Shown here in pieces: positions 10,569-22,584 of a stretch of DNA of 64,000 bases. The stretch's first letter is position 1, and every line of letters begins with the position of its first letter. Both the position numbers and the translations under genes were made by a program. Below the pieces are notes generated by a model that was not told where the DNA came from, searched no databases, and worked only from the letters and a program-made list of their open reading frames with translations. This DNA comes from Corylus avellana (taxonomy: Eukaryota; Streptophyta; Magnoliopsida; Fagales; Betulaceae), in assembly GCF_901000735.1 (NCBI RefSeq), contig NC_081543.1, positions 16,147,574 to 16,211,573 of the forward strand, in the 5' to 3' direction.

Positions 10569-10858
10569 TTGAGCACACTTATACGCTATTCCAATTTCTC
10601 AGAAAATGAATTTCCAAACCTTGAGTTCAAAGAAGATGGCGAATTTGGAAATTGGGAGTGAACGAAAGCCATCTGCAGATTTCAGCCACGTTAAGCTCCA
10701 CAAATTTCTGAACTGTTGCCTTCTTTTGTCAACAATAGTGCACACAAACTATCATGGGCATCTCCACTAACATGCCAACGCGGATCCATTTCATCTTTAA
10801 TTGTTTTTAGTTTTTAATGCCACATTTTAGCCATGTTGGCTCCAAATCTGGGCGTAGA
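10569..10858. other. Unassigned spacer before the CACTA element
   Basis: About 290 bp of mixed-composition DNA with no open frame of note. It contains CATCTCCACTAACATGCC, a motif typical of small inverted-repeat elements, but no partner copy is visible. Confidence 0.4.
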
Positions 10859-10879
10859 CACTACAAAAAAAGAATTTTT

Positions 10880-11255
10880 TCCTGACATGCATTTTTTGAC
10901 GTGTGTCAGGTGTTAAAATTTTGGGTGTCAAAGATGAAAAATTTTTGACGTGTCATTTGTAACACATAAAAAAATTTTGATGTGTCAAAGTTGGCACGTC
11001 AGAAAAATTTTCTGACGTGTCACTTTTTGACACGTCAAAAATTTTCTGACATGCCAAATTGCCACACCAGAAAATTTTTTGACGTGTTAGATTTAACACG
11101 TCAGGAATTTTTCTGATATGCCAATCCTGACATGTCAAAAAAAATTTGACGTGTCAAAAAATAACACGTTAGAAAATTTATGACGTGTCAAACGTTATGA
11201 CACGTCAGAAATTTGTGACGTGTCATAACGTGACACATCAAAAAATTTGGTGAGT
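10880..11255. repeat. CACTA left subterminal repeats
   Basis: There are about twenty copies, in both orientations, of a motif around TGACGTGTCA / TGACACGTCA, usually flanked by AAATTTT. In this superfamily such repeats bind the element's own DNA-binding protein. Confidence 0.85.
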
Positions 11256-11938
11256 TATATAATTTGATTTCCCCCCCCCCCTCCTATATATTTTTTGAAT
11301 TTTTTCGGGGCTGTACCCGAATTTTGGATTATAATTAACCTGATATATAATTTATTCATCGATCCATGCAAATAATATACATATCCATCGATCCATGAAA
11401 ATAACATAATTCATATCCATCAACGTCGATCACAGACTATCAACCAAAACTAGCTTCAAGACACAAATAATGACATATACACAAAGTGTGAATGGCCAAC
11501 CACAAAAACTATACACCAACTACAAATAAATACATATACACCAATAAAACTATCTCTGTTATCATATATATCTAACTACGTACATCAAGAAAACTATCAC
11601 AAATACAATTACATCAGCAAAATAACTTATGTACAACAAGTACGAATGGCCAACCAGATGTTCAATCCAAATCATTAACAACGATAGCATCCTCTCCATG
11701 ATATCCACTAGTTGCAAATGATAAAACAAACAATCACCAAACAAATGATATCCACTAGACAAACAATCATTGAGCAACGTCACTATGTAAACAAAGGACA
11801 TCATACTCAACAAATTCAGATTTATATCTACACCCCCAACATATTTTCGTGATCAAATCAAATGCACCAAACAATATTCTACAAGGACTATAGTGGTCCA
11901 TCTCACAATACCAAACATTTCAAATGCAAAGCTCTAAC
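11256..11938. other. Non-coding CACTA interior
   Basis: AT-rich DNA with a C-run (11271-11281) and repeats such as CATATACACCAA and ATCCACTAGA-type phrases. No protein is recognisable. It is probably the 3' untranslated side of the second coding unit. Confidence 0.45.
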
Positions 11939-12763
11939 TGTAACGACCCAGGGAAAAGCGCTAGCCATATCTGCGCTATCACCCCAAAAGGACTAGTCAA
12001 TTTGGAGCTTCCCTAGAATTCATTATAAAGCCCAATTTCACCTAGTAACTAGGCAATGTGGGACTTAGCACCCATGACTATCTCTATAAATCATCCACTC
12101 TATGTGGGCTTCTTCTCATCTTCCCAATATGGGACCGGGGTGTTACAAACTCCCTCTCTTAAACTCCTGATGTCCTCGTCAGGTCCACGTCATGCAGTGC
12201 TCCAGTACCACATGACCTGACGTTACTAGGTGGCTCTGATACCACTTGTAACGACCCAGGGAAAAGCGCTAGTCATATCTGCGCTATCACCCCAAAAGGA
12301 CTAGTCAATTTGGAGCTTCCCTAGAATTCATTATAAAGCCCAGTTTCACCTAGTAACTAAGCAATGTGGGACTTAGCACCCATGACTATCTCTATAAATC
12401 ATCTACTCTATGTGGGCTTCTTTTCATCTTCCCAATATGGGACCGGGGTGTTACAAACTCCCCCTCTTAAACTCCTGACGTCCTCGTCAGGTCCACGTCA
12501 TGCAGTGCTCCAGTACCACATGACCTGACGTTACTAGGTGGCTCTGATACCACTTGTAACGACCCAGGGAAAAGCGCTAGCCATATCTGCGCTATCACCC
12601 CAAAAGGAATAGTCAATTTGGAGCTTCCCTAAAATTCATTATAAAGCCCAGTTTCAGCTAGTAACTAGGCAATGTGGGACTTAGCACCCATGACTATCTT
12701 TATAAATCATCCACTCTATGTGGGCTTCTTCTCATCTTCCCAATATGGGACCGGGGTGTTACA
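11939..12763 (-). mobile_element. TRIM retrotransposon with three LTRs
   Basis: Three 209-bp LTRs (11939-12147, 12247-12455, 12555-12763) are separated by two 99-bp internal segments. On the minus strand each LTR runs from TGTAACACCCC to GGGTCGTTACA. It is followed by AGTGGTATCAGAGCCA, a primer-binding site matching initiator tRNA-Met. The whole unit is flanked by the perfect 5-bp duplication CTAAC (11934-11938 and 12764-12768). A terminal-repeat retrotransposon in miniature encodes nothing and moves with proteins from other elements. The extra LTR-internal unit is most simply explained by unequal recombination after or during insertion. Confidence 0.95.
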
Positions 12764-13692
12764 CTAACCCACATCCACCACCAAACCAACCATGATATAT
12801 AAACCAAATTCAACAGGATTTATAACATCATTAATGAGAATGACTACAACATATCCAAACTCTAAATTTAGAAGTGCACCTATATATATATATAGGGACA
12901 GTTCTAAACCCACATTGACCATTAAAAACTGTCATTACCTGATCCACTATCGACCGACGATCGCACAATCGCAAAGGGTAGGGAAGCTCTGTCTGGCGCG
13001 GAGCTCGACCGCATCATTTCCTCGAGTTGGCGAAAACGGGCGTCAAACATTGCCGTCATGCGAGCCTCCTTTTCAGCCAACTGTACATTGTTCGCAGCCA
13101 TCTGCGCAGCCACCTGCTGAGCTACCTGCACAGTTGTCTGCTCCCACTTTGCAGCCAACAAGGCATCTACCTCTGCCTTGTGCTTTGCCCTCTCCGCCTC
13201 AAGTGCTCTGTCAAGACTTTCTTGTGAGATCGTGGAGTCCCCGGTGTTTTGTGACCGTGCCTGTGACGATGTATAGTATGAGTGTATGTAGCCCCGCACA
13301 GGTAGAATATTTGGTCCAGCCTGCCGAACCCTACAAGCGTACTTAGGCCTATTTCCAAGCGCCTGGGCATAAGCGTCGTTCGGCGCCCACCTGACCATCC
13401 ACTCTGTCACGCTCGACGATGCTACAGGGTCAATGGGTATAAGCTCCTCCATCCTCTCTTGTATGTTACATTAATTATTGGGTCAGTGGGTCGTACACCT
13501 GTAAATTACAAATAAATTATCACATATATAAGCAAAACAACATATGAAAGGTGAGTAGCATACACATCTCTCCTTGACTATGTCATTCAGATATTGACCA
13601 TCCTTCTTCTTGTGTGTGCAGATGTAAGACTGTGCATGAGTAGGAGTGCCCACACGTATGGTCTGTTGAAAAAATAGAACATACAGATTTGT

Positions 13693-13729
<37 letters not shown>

Positions 13730-13874
13730 TACCTCCTAATGTGTCACCCTGGCGTAGCTCTTTGACCCTGTGCAATGGGGCGTATTGTTCAATGCTCGCA
13801 AGCTCTTCATATACGCTGCATAATCCTACACAATTAATATTCTTAATATGTTAATACTGACACAATTATTATTA

Positions 13875-14905
13875 GGGTTAAATACTAAATTAGTCCTTGG
13901 GGTTTTACAACTTTATTTTTTCCTCTCTGGGGTTTCATTTTTATCACAGGAGGTCTATGTGGTTTTGATAATAGACCAAGTTAGTCCTCCGTCAGTTGAC
14001 CGTTAGTTGACTTAACAGAATTCCATGTGGACCAATCATATGTTGACACGTGGCACCCACTTATTATTATTATTTTTTAAATTTAAAAAAAATGTATTTT
14101 CTATAAAAAAAAAAAAAAAGAAAAAAGATTGGCCACCCCGTTGGCCATGGGGGTGGCCTGGTCACCCCGTCGGCGAATGGGGTGGCTAAGCTCCCGCCCC
14201 AGCGGGCACCAGGGGGTGGCTGACCCACCCTTGGGCCGAGGGGGTGGTAGAGCCCACTGAGTGGGGTGCAGGGGTGGCTGCGGCCCACCTACGTGGGCAG
14301 GGGTGGCGGGAAACCACCAATGGTGGTTGGGGATGGTTTGGCCGCCCCCTAGGCTCATGAAGTGTAGAGCCACCCCAGAGCCACCCCAATGGGTATTGGG
14401 GGTGGCTCGTCCCCATGAAGAGCTGGGGTGGCCCAGCCACCATTGGGGGGTGGTTTAGAGCCACCCCAGGCTTTCCATCGGGAGTGGTAGAGCCACCCCC
14501 GGTGGTTCGGCCACCCACTTGGAGAAACAAAGGGGTGGTAGGAGCTTCCCTGGCAATTGCTAGGGGTGGGTGGGCCACCCCCATCAGGCAGATGGGGTGG
14601 CTAGGCCACCCCATATTGAGAGTGGTAGGAGCCACCCCACAAATGTGAGGGGTGGCAGTACCCCGATCTTTTTTTTTCTTTTTTTTTTTTTTAGAAAATA
14701 CATTTAAAAAAAAAAAAAGTGGGTGCCATGTGTCAAAATGTGATTGGTCCATGTGGAATTCCGTTAAGTCAACTAACGGTCAACTGACGGAGGACTAACT
14801 TGGTCTATTATCAAAACCGCAGGGACCTCCTGGGATAAAAATGAAACCCAAGGGGGGAAAAAATAAAGTTGTGAAACCCAATGGGGGGTCTGGAGTATTT
14901 AACCC
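13875..14905. mobile_element. Non-autonomous Mutator-like element with long inverted repeats
   Basis: The element starts GGGTTAAATACT and ends AGTATTTAACCC. Inverted repeats of about 220 bp (to about 14100, and from about 14690) contain GTCCTCCGTCAGTTGACCG and its complement. It is flanked by a perfect 9-bp duplication TTATTATTA (13866-13874 and 14906-14914), diagnostic of Mutator-like insertions. There is no transposase. The interior (about 14130-14665) is a GC-rich array of CCACCCC / GGGGTGG units. It lies inside the second coding unit of the CACTA element. Confidence 0.93.
14130..14665. repeat. GGGGTGGC hairpin-forming repeat array
   Basis: About 20 short blocks alternate CCACCCC and GGGGTGG at 15-40 bp spacing. 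Many pair into small perfect hairpins, such as GGTGGCCCAGCCACC (about 14426-14440). Open frames across both strands of this array are compositional and have no family resemblance. Confidence 0.85.
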
Positions 14906-16297
14906 TTATTATTAATGACACTACACAAAATTATAGTATAGCTCATGACCTACCTTGTTCTTCTGGCTACACCATCTCTCCAACAAGATCTCCAAGTCGA
15001 CGATGTTGTACTCGGAGAGCCTTGCTTGCCCCACTCTCGCCCGTACGGTGGCCGAAGTATCGTCCGCCATAGTGACAAGAACATTTTTTAGCTCGTGTCT
15101 CCAAGTCCTCAGCTTGGAGCCCATATCTCGGAACGCGTCCTTCTTTACGGCTGCCAAGTTGCACTTGGGCGGTACAAAATAGTCTACCGGCACAAGTTCA
15201 AAATTGATAAATTAAAAAAACCTAAAATATATGTGTATATGTATATAGATATAAACACACATATATATGTACAACTTTGAGCGTATATATACATACATTT
15301 GGAGTGTTTGACATAATAAAATACACATACCATCAAGGCATCCCATATATCCTCTTTAGTACGCTGCGGTACCTTTGTCCAGTCGTCCGGTATTCGAACA
15401 TAATTTTTGCTCCTTATGATGTGTCCGGCCATTCATCTAAACCTTACGGTGCTAAAGTCGACGGGCTGCGATGAAGCATTGAACTCAAGTATGATCCCTT
15501 TGTCGGTGGGGACCCCCAGCAACCTGTGCGAGTCAAGAATGGTGACCACCTCAATAATAGTGTTTCCATCTGGATCGGTAGCTAAGAGATTAAAAATTAC
15601 CAATGTAAGTTATTTCGAATTAAATACTAACTGCAAGTAATTAAGACTTATATGCATGACATTTGAGCATATACACTTACTTATCGTCCGGATCTGTCGA
15701 GGGCCTAACCGGTCGGCGGGAGTAGGGTCGCTGGGCTGCGGGTCATCCATGGCACCTGTCCCACCAATCATTATTTCTGGGGCTCTGTCTCACAGTCCTC
15801 GCCACTTGCTTTGTACTTTTTTAGGATGTTTAGAATTTTATGAAGTTGTAGTTGCATTGAAATATAATTGATATCACACCAATATAGTTAGAAACTAATG
15901 CTTTGATAATCAAGAAACCAAAAAAAAGACCAAAGACATAATTTCAACAACTTTCAAAACTTTCAATCTTTAAAAAAACTTTCGTCCATACCTGTGCTAT
16001 GTTGGCTGTATAGCCGCTCCACATGGCCCTGAGAACTTTGCCCTAACTTGCTATACAGATGCGAATCAGGCCGATACCCCTTCTAGGCCATGCCTGCCGA
16101 ACCGTATGGATTATGAACAGGGATCTCCCTTCCATATCAACTGGAAGTATTGGTCGATACTTGTCCTGCAGCCCCATAAGCTGAGCAATGTGTTATTGCT
16201 CGTTGTCATCAAGGTGGTATGATGGAGACCCATATGACATTGATTGCCGCACTGAAGACGAGCCCCTCCGTGCTCTTGTCTTCCCCCTACTACTCAT

Positions 16298-16689
16298 GGT
16301 AACCTGCGAAAAACAGCACGCACCCAATTAATTACGTATATAATGTATGAAATATTCACTACCATATGTATGCATGGCTTACATATTAAAAATAAGATAT
16401 ATACCATATTTTACCCAATGCACAACTTAATTAATTGTGTTGATGTAATGTGTAGCGAACAACTACCAATCAATATATATATATTTTCAACTTTTATTCA
16501 ATTAGATACGCTTGGTTTGGATCTAAGTCGGGTCTGACGTATTCGATATGATCCTGCCGATCGTGATGAACATTTTTGGTCAATAGGAGCGGCTCACACT
16601 CGTGATAGTTGGCACATGCATCCTGAGGCCCTTACCCTGACCAACGTCGTATACATTTCTAGATTAGCCCAATCTGGGTCCTTATCATC
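16298..16689. other. Spacer between the two CACTA coding units
   Basis: AT-rich with no recognisable protein. The lower part (16520-16689) may hold the decayed C-terminus of the first unit. Confidence 0.4.
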
Positions 16690-17328
16690 TTATATGTAAA
16701 ATACGTGGTCAACTTGTGAAGTTAGCACATACGGCTCATCAGTAATCAGCTCTCCTGTGTGGATAAGGTTTTTGAAGTTGACAAGTATTATGCCATGCTC
16801 ATCCACCTTGTACCCCCTGTCCCTCGTGTTGTCCGCCCAATCATACTTGAACATAACGTACTTAATCCTGTCGTAGTACTCAATCTCAAGTACTTTCATT
16901 AACTTTCCATAGTACGTTTTTCCATTAGTAATCAGTTCTCCCGTGTGGACAAGGTTTTTGAAGTTCACAAGTATTATGCCATACTCGTCCACCTTGTACC
17001 CCTTATCCCTCGTGTTGTCCGCCCAATCACACTTGAACATAACGTACTTAGTCCTGTCATAGTACTCAATCTCAAGTACTTCCGTTAACGTTCCGTAGTA
17101 CGTTTTGCCATCAAGAGTCGGCACACACACCCTGCTGTTCTGAGTCCTTTTTCCGGCATCATTTGCAATAGTGCAAAACAGCTTGCCGTTAAGCACATAT
17201 CTATTGTATCTAACTGCTGACTCCCTCGGCCCTTTACAATGCATTACCAATTTGTCACCAAGTTCCTTCCTAGATCGATCGTCTAATCGATCGACTTGTG
17301 AATATATTACGTACAATGAAAAATGCAA
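16690..17328 (-). pseudogene. CACTA transposase C-terminal domain (DUF4216), internally duplicated
   Basis: This 212-residue open frame begins with the conserved PRESAVRYNRYVLNGKLF and continues to VDHVFYI. It is the DUF4216 domain that ends many plant CACTA transposases. Residues from GKTYYGTLTEVLEIEYYD to HTGELITN are followed directly by a second copy (GKTYYGKLMKVLEIEYYD to HTGELITD). This makes an in-frame tandem duplication of about 62 residues; both copies keep the motif DWADNTRD. It follows the transposase on the same strand. It is separated from it by about 450 bp without an open frame. Confidence 0.75.
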
Positions 17329-17778
17329 GGTTAGTTGCTTTAATTGATTTGAAAAACAGCACGCAAATATACTCTGACAGTTCTTTTGTTAAACATCACA
17401 TTAGTCTTACGTAGTCACGGTACCACTCGCAGAATAGCTCATAATGTTGGGTTTTCAACTGATCTTTTATTATTCGCCCCTATTGCATAATCGCCTAAGC
17501 GTATCCATGTGCATCCTACAATTTGAAATTAAGTTCATTATAATTCAAAACTAATGGTACAAGTTCATTGAACATACAATATGCCAGTGAATGACCTCGA
17601 CTTACGTCCGCAATTGAAGGAACTCGTTCGAGTTGAACATAATATACCGGGGAATTTGTGTCATTGTGATTCGGTCGAGTCGAATTCGTGTTCCATGTCC
17701 CTTTGAACTATCCGGATTTCTTTGTATCCTATTGTGAAATGGTGGTGCATTATCTAAATGTCTCGAATAGAACGTCAC

Positions 17779-20168
17779 CTACTCAGTTACAATGTAGCCC
17801 TCCGCAATGCAGCCCTCAAAAGCCCTCAGGAATATCTGTAAACAAATTTTACCTCTCTGCCGGATACATGCACCTATACTGTACCGGTATACCGAGTCGG
17901 CATTCACGGACAAGATATACGACCACATGAACCATGCTAGTAAAAAAGCTGGGAAAAAAACCTGTTCCATCTTGCACAACGTGATACAGACGTCACCTTG
18001 TAGTCGGTCAATATCCTCTTGTGTCAATGTTGTTGAACATAGGCTAGTGAAGAATGCAGACATCTCAACAAGAGGTCTAACAATGTTGCCTGGAAATGAT
18101 CCACGCAATGCAATAGGTAGAAGTTGTTGCATCAGTACGTGACTGTTATGACTCTTTAACCCTGATATCGTATGGTCATTAAGTCGTACACAGTGAGAAA
18201 TGTTCGAGGCATATCCGTCGGACACCCTTACATTTTGTAGCACTTTCAAAAAATGTGTTTTATTATCATTGGACATCGTGTGGGTAGCTTGTCGCATATA
18301 GGTCTTACTATCCTCGCCAGTGTTGGGATGAAGTGTATGTCTCAAACCTATTTCTTACAAATCTGTGTGGGCGGCGAGGTTGTCCTTCGTTTTCCCTGGA
18401 ATATTCAATATTATACCAAGTATGTTGTCCATCACGTTTTTCTCTATGTGCATAACATCAAGGTTGTGTTGCAATAAATTATCTTTTCAATACGGCAACC
18501 TAAAGAAAATACTTTTTTTTTCTTCCACACTACATTAGAAGTATTTGTCTTTCGCTTATTTCCTTTTTCTTTATCATTCGGCCTTGCCTGACCGGCGTTC
18601 TCATCCCCAAACACCATCCCTTCTAATTGGCTCAGGATTTCATCTCCATTTGGCACATCAGGGGCACATTCTAGTTCTACGTTGCCATCAAATGTTCTTT
18701 TGTTCCGCCTCCACGGATGAATCATGAGCAAGTATTGCCTGTGCCCCATAAAACTCCATTTATGGCCATATTTTAACCATTTTGACCTTGCCGAGTGCAT
18801 ACAGTAAGGACATGTCTTCTCACTCCTGGTAGACCATCCAGACAAATCTGCGTATGCTGGGAAGTCATTAATTGTCTACATCAACTGCGCTCGCATCACA
18901 AAATTATTTTTCTTTGAGACATCATATATGTGTACCCCTATATTTCATAGTTCTTGTAACTCCTCAATTAAGGATTGAAGGTAGACATCTATACCCATTC
19001 CATGTGAACTTGGGCCCAGGATAATCAATGATAGTATGAAAGACGTCTGTTTCATGCACATCCAAGGAGGCAAGTTGTACAGCACAAACATTATAGGCCA
19101 AGTGCTGTGGGATGTGCTCATGTTCCCAAATGGATTAAATCCATCCGAGGTTAGTCCGAACCTTTTGTTCCTGCTGCCCGCTGAAAACTGCGGATGTAAA
19201 TTGTCGAATGACTTCCATACTTTGTCGTCGGCCTAATGCCTTAATACGCCGTCCTTAGTGCGGCCTTCTGCATGCCACCTCATAGAGGGTGCAGTATGCT
19301 CTGACATAAATAGCTTCTATAGTCGTGGTATGAGTGGAAACCACCGCAACACCTTCACCGGACGTTTCTTGCTCGACGATATGGGTTGACCATCCTCGTC
19401 TAAATTGATTACATCCTTCCATTTTGATTTTCCACAGATGGTACATGAATCCAACTCCTTATTGCTCTTCCAGAATAACATACGGTCATTAGGGCACACC
19501 GGAATCTTCTCATACCCGAGTCCCATGTCCCGTAGAAACTTTTTCGCTTCATATGTATTAACTGGCAGAGTTTCATCACTTGAAAGAAGCAACTGATTGA
19601 TGAATTCAAGGAAAGACGAGAATATTGCGTTACTAAGTCCACTAACGCACTTCAAGTTGTATAGGTGTACATTTGCACTCAGTTTGCTATGTTTGGTCCC
19701 AGTATGAAGTGATTTATTCGCCTTTTTAAGAAGGTCGTAATACTTTAGTGCGTCACCTTCGGCGGCTTCTTGGTTCACAATTTCTTCACCCCCTTTCACC
19801 ACGACCTGAGGCTCACAATTGTCTTCCCTAACTTCGTGCATGCCGAATAAATCACGCAATATTGCATGCATGTCTCCACCTTGATTTGCGCTTGCACCCG
19901 CATCTGCGACCGGGCAATTTGAATTAGAGTTTGTACCAGGACCTTGTACATGCTTTTCACCGTGATAGTACCAGAGTGTGTATTCCGGCATCATTCCTTT
20001 ACCCCCTGTCAAGTGGTCAAATACAAAACCTGGCGGGTAGCGCCGGTTATTTCGACAAATCTTACAAGGGCAATAGAATCCATCAGGGGTTCTACAGTTA
20101 CTAACTGCAAACTCCACGAACAATCTGCACCTGTCTTTGTATTCCCTTGTACCCCTAGACTTTGTCAT
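17779..20168 (-). pseudogene. TNP2-type CACTA transposase, frameshifted
   Basis: The start is MTKSRGTREYKDRCRLFVEF at 20168. The order is: a transposase-associated zinc domain with FYCPCKICRNNRRYPP and FDHLTGGKGMMPEYTLWYYHGE (20100-19930); a TNP2 region with LPVNTYEAKKFLRDMGLGYEKI and CPNDRMLFW (19600-19450) and KRPVKVLRWFPLIPRL (19355-19315); WSTRSEKTCPYC and YGHKWSFMGHRQYL (18845-18720); then a DUF4218 segment with QQLLPIALRGSFPGNIVRPL and SVYRYSIGACIRQRGKICLQ (18140-17830). In-frame stops are seen between 19030 and 18850 and frames change several times. TNP2 is the catalytic DDE transposase of En/Spm elements; this copy cannot be functional. Confidence 0.85.
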
Positions 20169-21366
20169 CTAACTCTTGTCCATTTTTCTCTACGTACATA
20201 AATTATGAACAAATATATAAGACTTAAAAAAATATGAACCTAATTTCAAGCACATGCATATATATAAACCTAATTTCAACAACATAAAAAATATAAACCT
20301 ATACACATAAAAAATATAAACCTATATATATATATTTTACGTGAAAATGTAACTCTCTGTTAATTAACAAATATAATAAATTTTCATGGATATATCTGTA
20401 TTTGTTATATATGGGGACCCTAAATAAAAGAAAACTAGGTTAGTTATTTAATTAACAGATATCCAATATTCATGGATATGCGTTTGTTATACATGGGGAT
20501 AGTAGCAAAGTGTGTATTTTTACCATTTACCTAATATAATTAATCTTGCAAAACCAAAAAAAAAAAAAAAAAAAAAATTGAAATACTCAATCCAAATTTA
20601 AATGCATATTTGGTGGAGACCCTAAAGTAAATAATTCTAACCAATAAAAAAAAAAGATTTTGTTGATAGGTGCAGTTAACAAGCCAAATCCTAATGTTAC
20701 GCATAAAGATTTAAATTCCCATGGTTATTTCTTTGATTTTCTCTTTTTTTGTTTCTAAGCCTTAATATCTCATTCTTCTTATATGTTTCAGAACATAAAT
20801 TGCAGCCTCTTAGAGGCCTTAAATCTCCATCTTCAATCCTATAAAATTTAATTATAACTTCTATCCTTAAGTCCTAATAATTTTTGGGTCCTAATCTTGT
20901 CCAGAATCGTTCCTCTTTTGAAGAGCTACATTTATAGTAAGATTCATTTTGTCCCCATTCATAAAATACAAGGAATTCTGATCTATAGCTTCATTTTGGC
21001 GATTTCCCCTCCAATAATTAATCCATGTGTTTTAATAAAAAAAGAACTGTGATTAATTAGAATATTTTATTTTAATTAGTCGTTTAAAACAACAAACTAT
21101 CTAATATTAATTTCCCTCTAGAGAACTTGTCTTATTAAGAAATACTTTGTCTATTCCTTCCTTAAAATCTATATCTTTCTAAGCCTGTTTTGTCTAATAC
21201 TTTCTAATTTTGGTCACTCCCTATTTTATAAACTTTCTTAAACTAGTCTTTTTTGGTTCCAAACTGTAGTTCCAATTAAGGGTCGATATTAATGAAATGG
21301 TCTGTCTACATAACATCCAGTGCAAATTATCATAAATAAATAAATAAACACATAAATAAATTTAAG

Positions 21367-21397
<31 letters not shown>

Positions 21398-21705
21398 GGT
21401 GTAGCAACCTTCCATAAGTCTACTTTATGCTATATATATATATATAATGAAACCAATCCATCTATTCGCTTTCTACCAATATGATTAAATTGTTTCATTT
21501 TTATAATGCATCTACACTCTATGTGCTCATTTGTTCAAAATAAAAAACATATTACGAAGGTGGCCATGGTAGGAATTATCATGGAACATGGTTTAATCAG
21601 AAAACATCGAACAAAGTTTTTTTTTCAAATTAACTTCTAATAGACTAGGTTAGAAAAAATTCTTTCAACCTATATAATTGGGAGAAAAACTTTGTCCTTA
21701 TTATA
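20169..21705. other. Non-coding CACTA interior upstream of the transposase
   Basis: AT-rich DNA with an A-run at 20556-20577 and (TA)n at 21371-21397. It contains repeated phrases such as AACATAAAAAATATAAACCTA. I see no gene. This may hold the transposase promoter, but no element stands out. Confidence 0.45.
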
Positions 21706-21723
21706 TGATGAGAAAAATGTTAA

Positions 21724-22566
21724 AAAAACCCTAGCAGAGCTTAAGGAAATGCCGCACAGAGGGGGAGGGGTTTCTCCCCCTCCCCCCCTCCCCTCTTTCC
21801 CCCTCTCTTTCTTTGATCTGTTCCCCTCTCCCTTCCCCATTTTCCTTCCCCCCCTCTCTTCCCCGATCTGTGTTTCTTTTCTTTTTTTGTGTTTGTTTGT
21901 GGATTTCGCTTTCTTTTCCATGTTGTTGTTCTTTGTTTGCTTGTTTATTTTTTCTTGCTAGGTGTTTGTTTGGGCACACTTTGTAGGTGCCGCTCATGGG
22001 GGATTCACTCAAACTTCCCCCCAATTTCTTTGAGTGTGCCGCCGATCTCCTCCGCGCCAGCTCTGCCGTTTACTGTCTTCTGCTGGGTCTTTTCACGCGT
22101 CCCCACCGCGATGTGCTTCCAACGCCATCTACGCATCGGCTTCCGGCAAGCACGCGATCGGCTTTTCTTGCTGCTTGTAATAAGACCATGTCCTCTTTCT
22201 TGATCTCCTCGCTTGTTATTTTGGTCTAGACCCCTGGGGTTGTGGATGTGAACGATATCCTGGCTTTCGGGTTCAGGAGGATGTGTGTCGGCATGGGGTC
22301 CTTTTGATCCCAGGGTCGAGGAATAAGAGCTACCTATGCATTAGTTTGTGTCTGCCTAGCGCAGATCTGTTATTCCAATTGAAGATTAGTTATAGGTTAG
22401 CGGATGTTTGGCGTCTTTGATGTGTAATCTTTTAGTTACGACTTTGATCTTTTAGCTTCGGCTAGGATCTTCCAGAACGTTATGTTCTGTGATTGTAAGA
22501 GTTTTAATGCTCTTGATTCCTCTATTAATGAGATAAGAATGATTTTCCTTAAAAAAAAAAAAAAAA
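21724..22566 (+). mobile_element. Non-LTR retroposon with 18-bp target duplication
   Basis: This unit of about 843 bp starts AAAACCCTAGCAGAGC and ends in an A-run (22551-22566). It is flanked by perfect 18-bp copies of TGATGAGAAAAATGTTAA (21706-21723 and 22567-22584). The 5' part has a C/T-rich leader, and an open frame begins MGDSLKLPPNFFECAADLL at about 21996. The 3' end CTATTAATGAGATAAGAATG resembles the tail of plant L1 transcripts. It is either an internally deleted L1 with both ends kept or a processed transcript of an unknown gene. I do not recognise the protein. Confidence 0.85.
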
Positions 22567-22584
22567 TGATGAGAAAAATGTTAA

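Larger units (their letters stand above)
12922..16297 (-). pseudogene. CACTA second coding unit (Transposase_24-like), broken
   Basis: Read on the minus strand, pieces of one coding unit appear in order. They are MSSRGKTRARRGS at 16297, followed by two in-frame stops; DPDGNTIIEVVTILDSHRLLG at 15600-15430 with a stop before MAGHIIRSKNYVRIPDDW; PVDYFVPPKCNLAAVKKDA with RTWRHELKN at 15190-14950; a short piece at 13830-13590; and an open frame at 13452-12922 ending in a coiled-coil rich in AEVDAL, QQVAAQMAANN and MFDARFRQLEEMM. This order matches the second protein of plant En/Spm elements. A MULE (13875-14905) and a (TA)n(CA)n tract (13697-13729) interrupt it. Exon limits are approximate. Confidence 0.6.

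Noticed and set aside
10880..11255. CRISPR-like array of short repeats
   Set aside because: The repeats are palindromic TGACGTGTCA motifs in mixed orientation without unique equal-length spacers, at a CACTA terminus in a plant genome.
14070..14752. Overlapping Pro/Trp/Gly-rich frames on both strands
   Set aside because: They fall in the GGGGTGG hairpin array of a Mutator-like element; coding potential is compositional.
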